DNA from: Methylobacterium sp. | GTDB taxonomy: Bacteria > Pseudomonadota > Alphaproteobacteria > Rhizobiales > Beijerinckiaceae | Reading direction: 5' to 3' | Length of the DNA stretch: 7,036 bases | Assembly: GCA_021154065.1 (NCBI GenBank) | Contig: JAJKJG010000310.1 | Coordinates: 1-7,036 of the forward strand | Part shown: one piece after another, positions 5,920 through 7,036 of the stretch | Numbering within the stretch: position 1 is the first letter of the stretch | Layout of the letters: the number at the start of each line of letters is the position of its first letter | The notes under the pieces: generated by a model | What the model was told of the DNA's origin: nothing | The model's database searches: none | The model's input: only the letters and a program-made list of their open reading frames with translations | Position numbers and translations under genes: made by a program

Positions 5920-6874
5920 AGCCGCTCTGCTCGACGAGCTCGTGCGCGGCGGCGACCTCCTCGAGCGCCATGACCTTGGTCGGCAGGTGCTTGAGCGTGC
6001 CTTGCGCGGACCAGCGGGCGAGGTCCGCATGGGCGCGTTCGCGGATGCCGTCCGGCATCGCATAGCATTGGATGAACCGGACGACGACGTTGTTGAACAG
6101 GAGGGGGTAGAAGGGCACCGCCGGCTCCGGCGCGCCCTTGGACGCATAGGCGCCGATGGCGCAGCCGACCTTCATGACGGCGAGCGTGGTCTTGAGGTTG
6201 CCGCCGAAATCGACCTCCGAGATGTGGTCGACGCCCCGGCCTTCCGTCGCCTCCATGATGCGCCCGGCGACGTCCGCGGTGCGGTAGTTGATCACCACCG
6301 CTGCGCCGGCGTTCGCCGCCATGCGGGCCTTCTCATCGCTGCTCACCGTCGCGATAAGCGTGCGCGCCCCGGCGAGCTTCGCGAACTGCACGGCGTAGAA
6401 TCCGACCGCGCCGGCGCCGCCGGTGACGAGCACATCCTTGCCTTCGAGCGGCCCGTCGTCGAAGAGCGAGTAGTAGGCCGTCATCGCCGGCACGCCGAAA
6501 GAGGCGCCGTCCTCGAGCGTCGCGCCCGGCGGCAGCGTCACCGCCTGGCGCGAGGGCAGAGCCACGTATTCGGCTGCCGTGCCGAAGGGCCGCCCGCGCT
6601 GGGCGTTCCAGATCCAGACCTTCTCGCCTAGGCGGCTCCGACTCACGCCCTCGCCGACCGCGTCGATCTCGCCGGAGCCGTCGCTGTGCGGGATGATCAG
6701 CGGATGGCCCGGCCGGTCGCGGATGCCGAGGCGGCGATTGGAGTCGGACGGGTTGATGCCCGAGAAGCGCACCCGCACCCGCACCTCCCCGGGGCCGGGC
6801 TGCGGCTCGGGGAGCTCGCCGGTCTCCAGCACCGCGCGGGCGGCGCCGTATCCGGTGTAGAAGGCCGCCTTCAT
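5891..6874 (-). CDS. Zinc-independent MDR NAD(P)H:quinone reductase-like oxidoreductase
   Basis: A 327-residue medium-chain dehydrogenase/reductase of the quinone oxidoreductase (QOR/Zta-crystallin) type, which reduces quinones or activated alkenes with NAD(P)H. The GroES-like domain covers about 1-130: MKAAFYTGYG start, PGPGEVRVRVRFSGINPSD at 26-44, and PHSDGSGEIDAVGEGV at 62-77. The Rossmann domain follows with VLVTGGAGAVGFYAVQFAKLAGA (148-170), whose GGAGAVG loop binds the nucleotide. The Cys/His ligands of zinc alcohol dehydrogenases are absent (GINPSDSNRR replaces the catalytic-zinc region), and the four-Cys structural-zinc lobe is missing. SSDEKA (178-183) lies in the cofactor-specificity region. 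The ATG at 6874-6872 is chosen for the family start and a GAGG (6885-6882) 7 bases upstream; it overlaps the ABC ATPase stop as ATGA. Substrate unknown. Confidence 0.93.
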   Translation of the reverse strand: MKAAFYTGYGAARAVLETGELPEPQPGPGEVRVRVRFSGINPSDSNRRLGIRDRPGHPLIIPHSDGSGEIDAVGEGVSRSRLGEKVWIWNAQRGRPFGTAAEYVALPSRQAVTLPPGATLEDGASFGVPAMTAYYSLFDDGPLEGKDVLVTGGAGAVGFYAVQFAKLAGARTLIATVSSDEKARMAANAGAAVVINYRTADVAGRIMEATEGRGVDHISEVDFGGNLKTTLAVMKVGCAIGAYASKGAPEPAVPFYPLLFNNVVVRFIQCYAMPDGIRERAHADLARWSAQGTLKHLPTKVMALEEVAAAHELVEQSGFIGKVMMRL

Positions 6875-7036
6875 GCCGGTACCTCGCTCGCCGCGCGTGC
6901 GGGCGGCGCGTCCGCTTCGATCTCGCGCCAGCGCAGGCAGGCGACCTCGTGCGCGGCTCCGGCCGGCGAGAGCTCCGGCACCACCTCGGCGCACGGCGTC
7001 GCGGCGTAGGGGCAGCGCGTGCGGAAGGCGCAGCCC
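6871..7036 (-). CDS. Oligopeptide/dipeptide ABC transporter ATP-binding protein (3' end only)
   Basis: The last 55 codons of a gene entering from the right edge and read on the minus strand, with the first full codon at 7035-7033 and TGA at 6873-6871. The translation begins GCAFRTRCPYAATPC and continues AEVVPELSPAG and HEVACLRW. This is the oligopeptide_HPY-type C-terminal extension of DppD/DppF/OppD/OppF ATPases of peptide importers. Its four cysteines follow the pattern C-x5-C-x6-C-x17-C, matching the set reported to hold a 4Fe-4S cluster in related DppD structures; whether one forms here is inferred. Walker motifs lie outside the window. Overlap with the reductase start as ATGA implies one transcript and translational coupling, so the reductase is probably the last gene of a peptide-transport operon. 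Confidence 0.9.
   Translation of the reverse strand, partial: GCAFRTRCPYAATPCAEVVPELSPAGAAHEVACLRWREIEADAPPARAASEVPA

Noticed and set aside
5942..6631. 229-codon + strand frame opposite the reductase gene
   Set aside because: Shadow of the quinone reductase; no recognisable domain.
6875..6994. Longer reductase start with 40 extra N-terminal residues (from 6994)
   Set aside because: The extra part overlaps the ABC ATPase coding sequence, is Arg/Gly-rich noise, and the family starts at MKAA with GAGG just upstream.

Overview
The window is GC-rich, with strong G/C preference at third codon positions, and has no tRNA, rRNA, insertion sequence or CRISPR array that I can see. Protein style suggests an alphaproteobacterium, probably Hyphomicrobiales (Rhizobiales). 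The support is a MinC-type C-terminal domain of the form I associate with that group, a CoxL-like molybdenum hydroxylase, an M81 (MlrC-like) metallopeptidase and a peptide-type ABC transporter ATPase. This placement is an inference, not a database result.

Left part (1-2651, + strand): the 3' part of a xanthine dehydrogenase/CoxL-family molybdopterin-binding subunit enters from the left edge. It overlaps by ATGA a GNAT-family N-acetyltransferase, so the two are probably translationally coupled. The active-site signature is AYRGAGR, not the Cys-containing AYxCSFR of true CO dehydrogenase, so the substrate is unknown and CO is unlikely.

Middle part (2652-4395): this is the least ordinary stretch. 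It holds a 153-residue conserved-looking protein of unknown function (+) and a 61-residue GTG-started small protein on the minus strand, easily missed by gene callers. Divergent from the small gene is a 187-residue protein whose last ~107 residues are a clear MinC C-terminal domain with the MinD-binding RSGQ motif. Its first ~80 residues are a basic then Pro/Ala-rich segment instead of the usual MinC N-terminal FtsZ-inhibiting domain, and no minD or minE lies next to it. The divergent spacer carries two adjacent perfect palindromes. Hairpins lie between the convergent genes and after the minC-like gene.

Right part (4396-7036): an M81 metallopeptidase gene (+) converges on and overlaps by 29 bp a zinc-free NAD(P)H:quinone reductase-like MDR gene (-). 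The reductase gene overlaps by ATGA the 3' end of an oligopeptide/dipeptide ABC transporter ATPase gene (-) that runs off the right edge. The ATPase fragment keeps the four-cysteine C-terminal motif typical of DppD/OppD-like ATPases. A peptide importer beside an M81 peptidase is consistent with uptake and breakdown of unusual peptides, but this is only contextual.

I found no convincing new multi-gene system. The best leads are the MinC_C-only protein and the small divergent gene.
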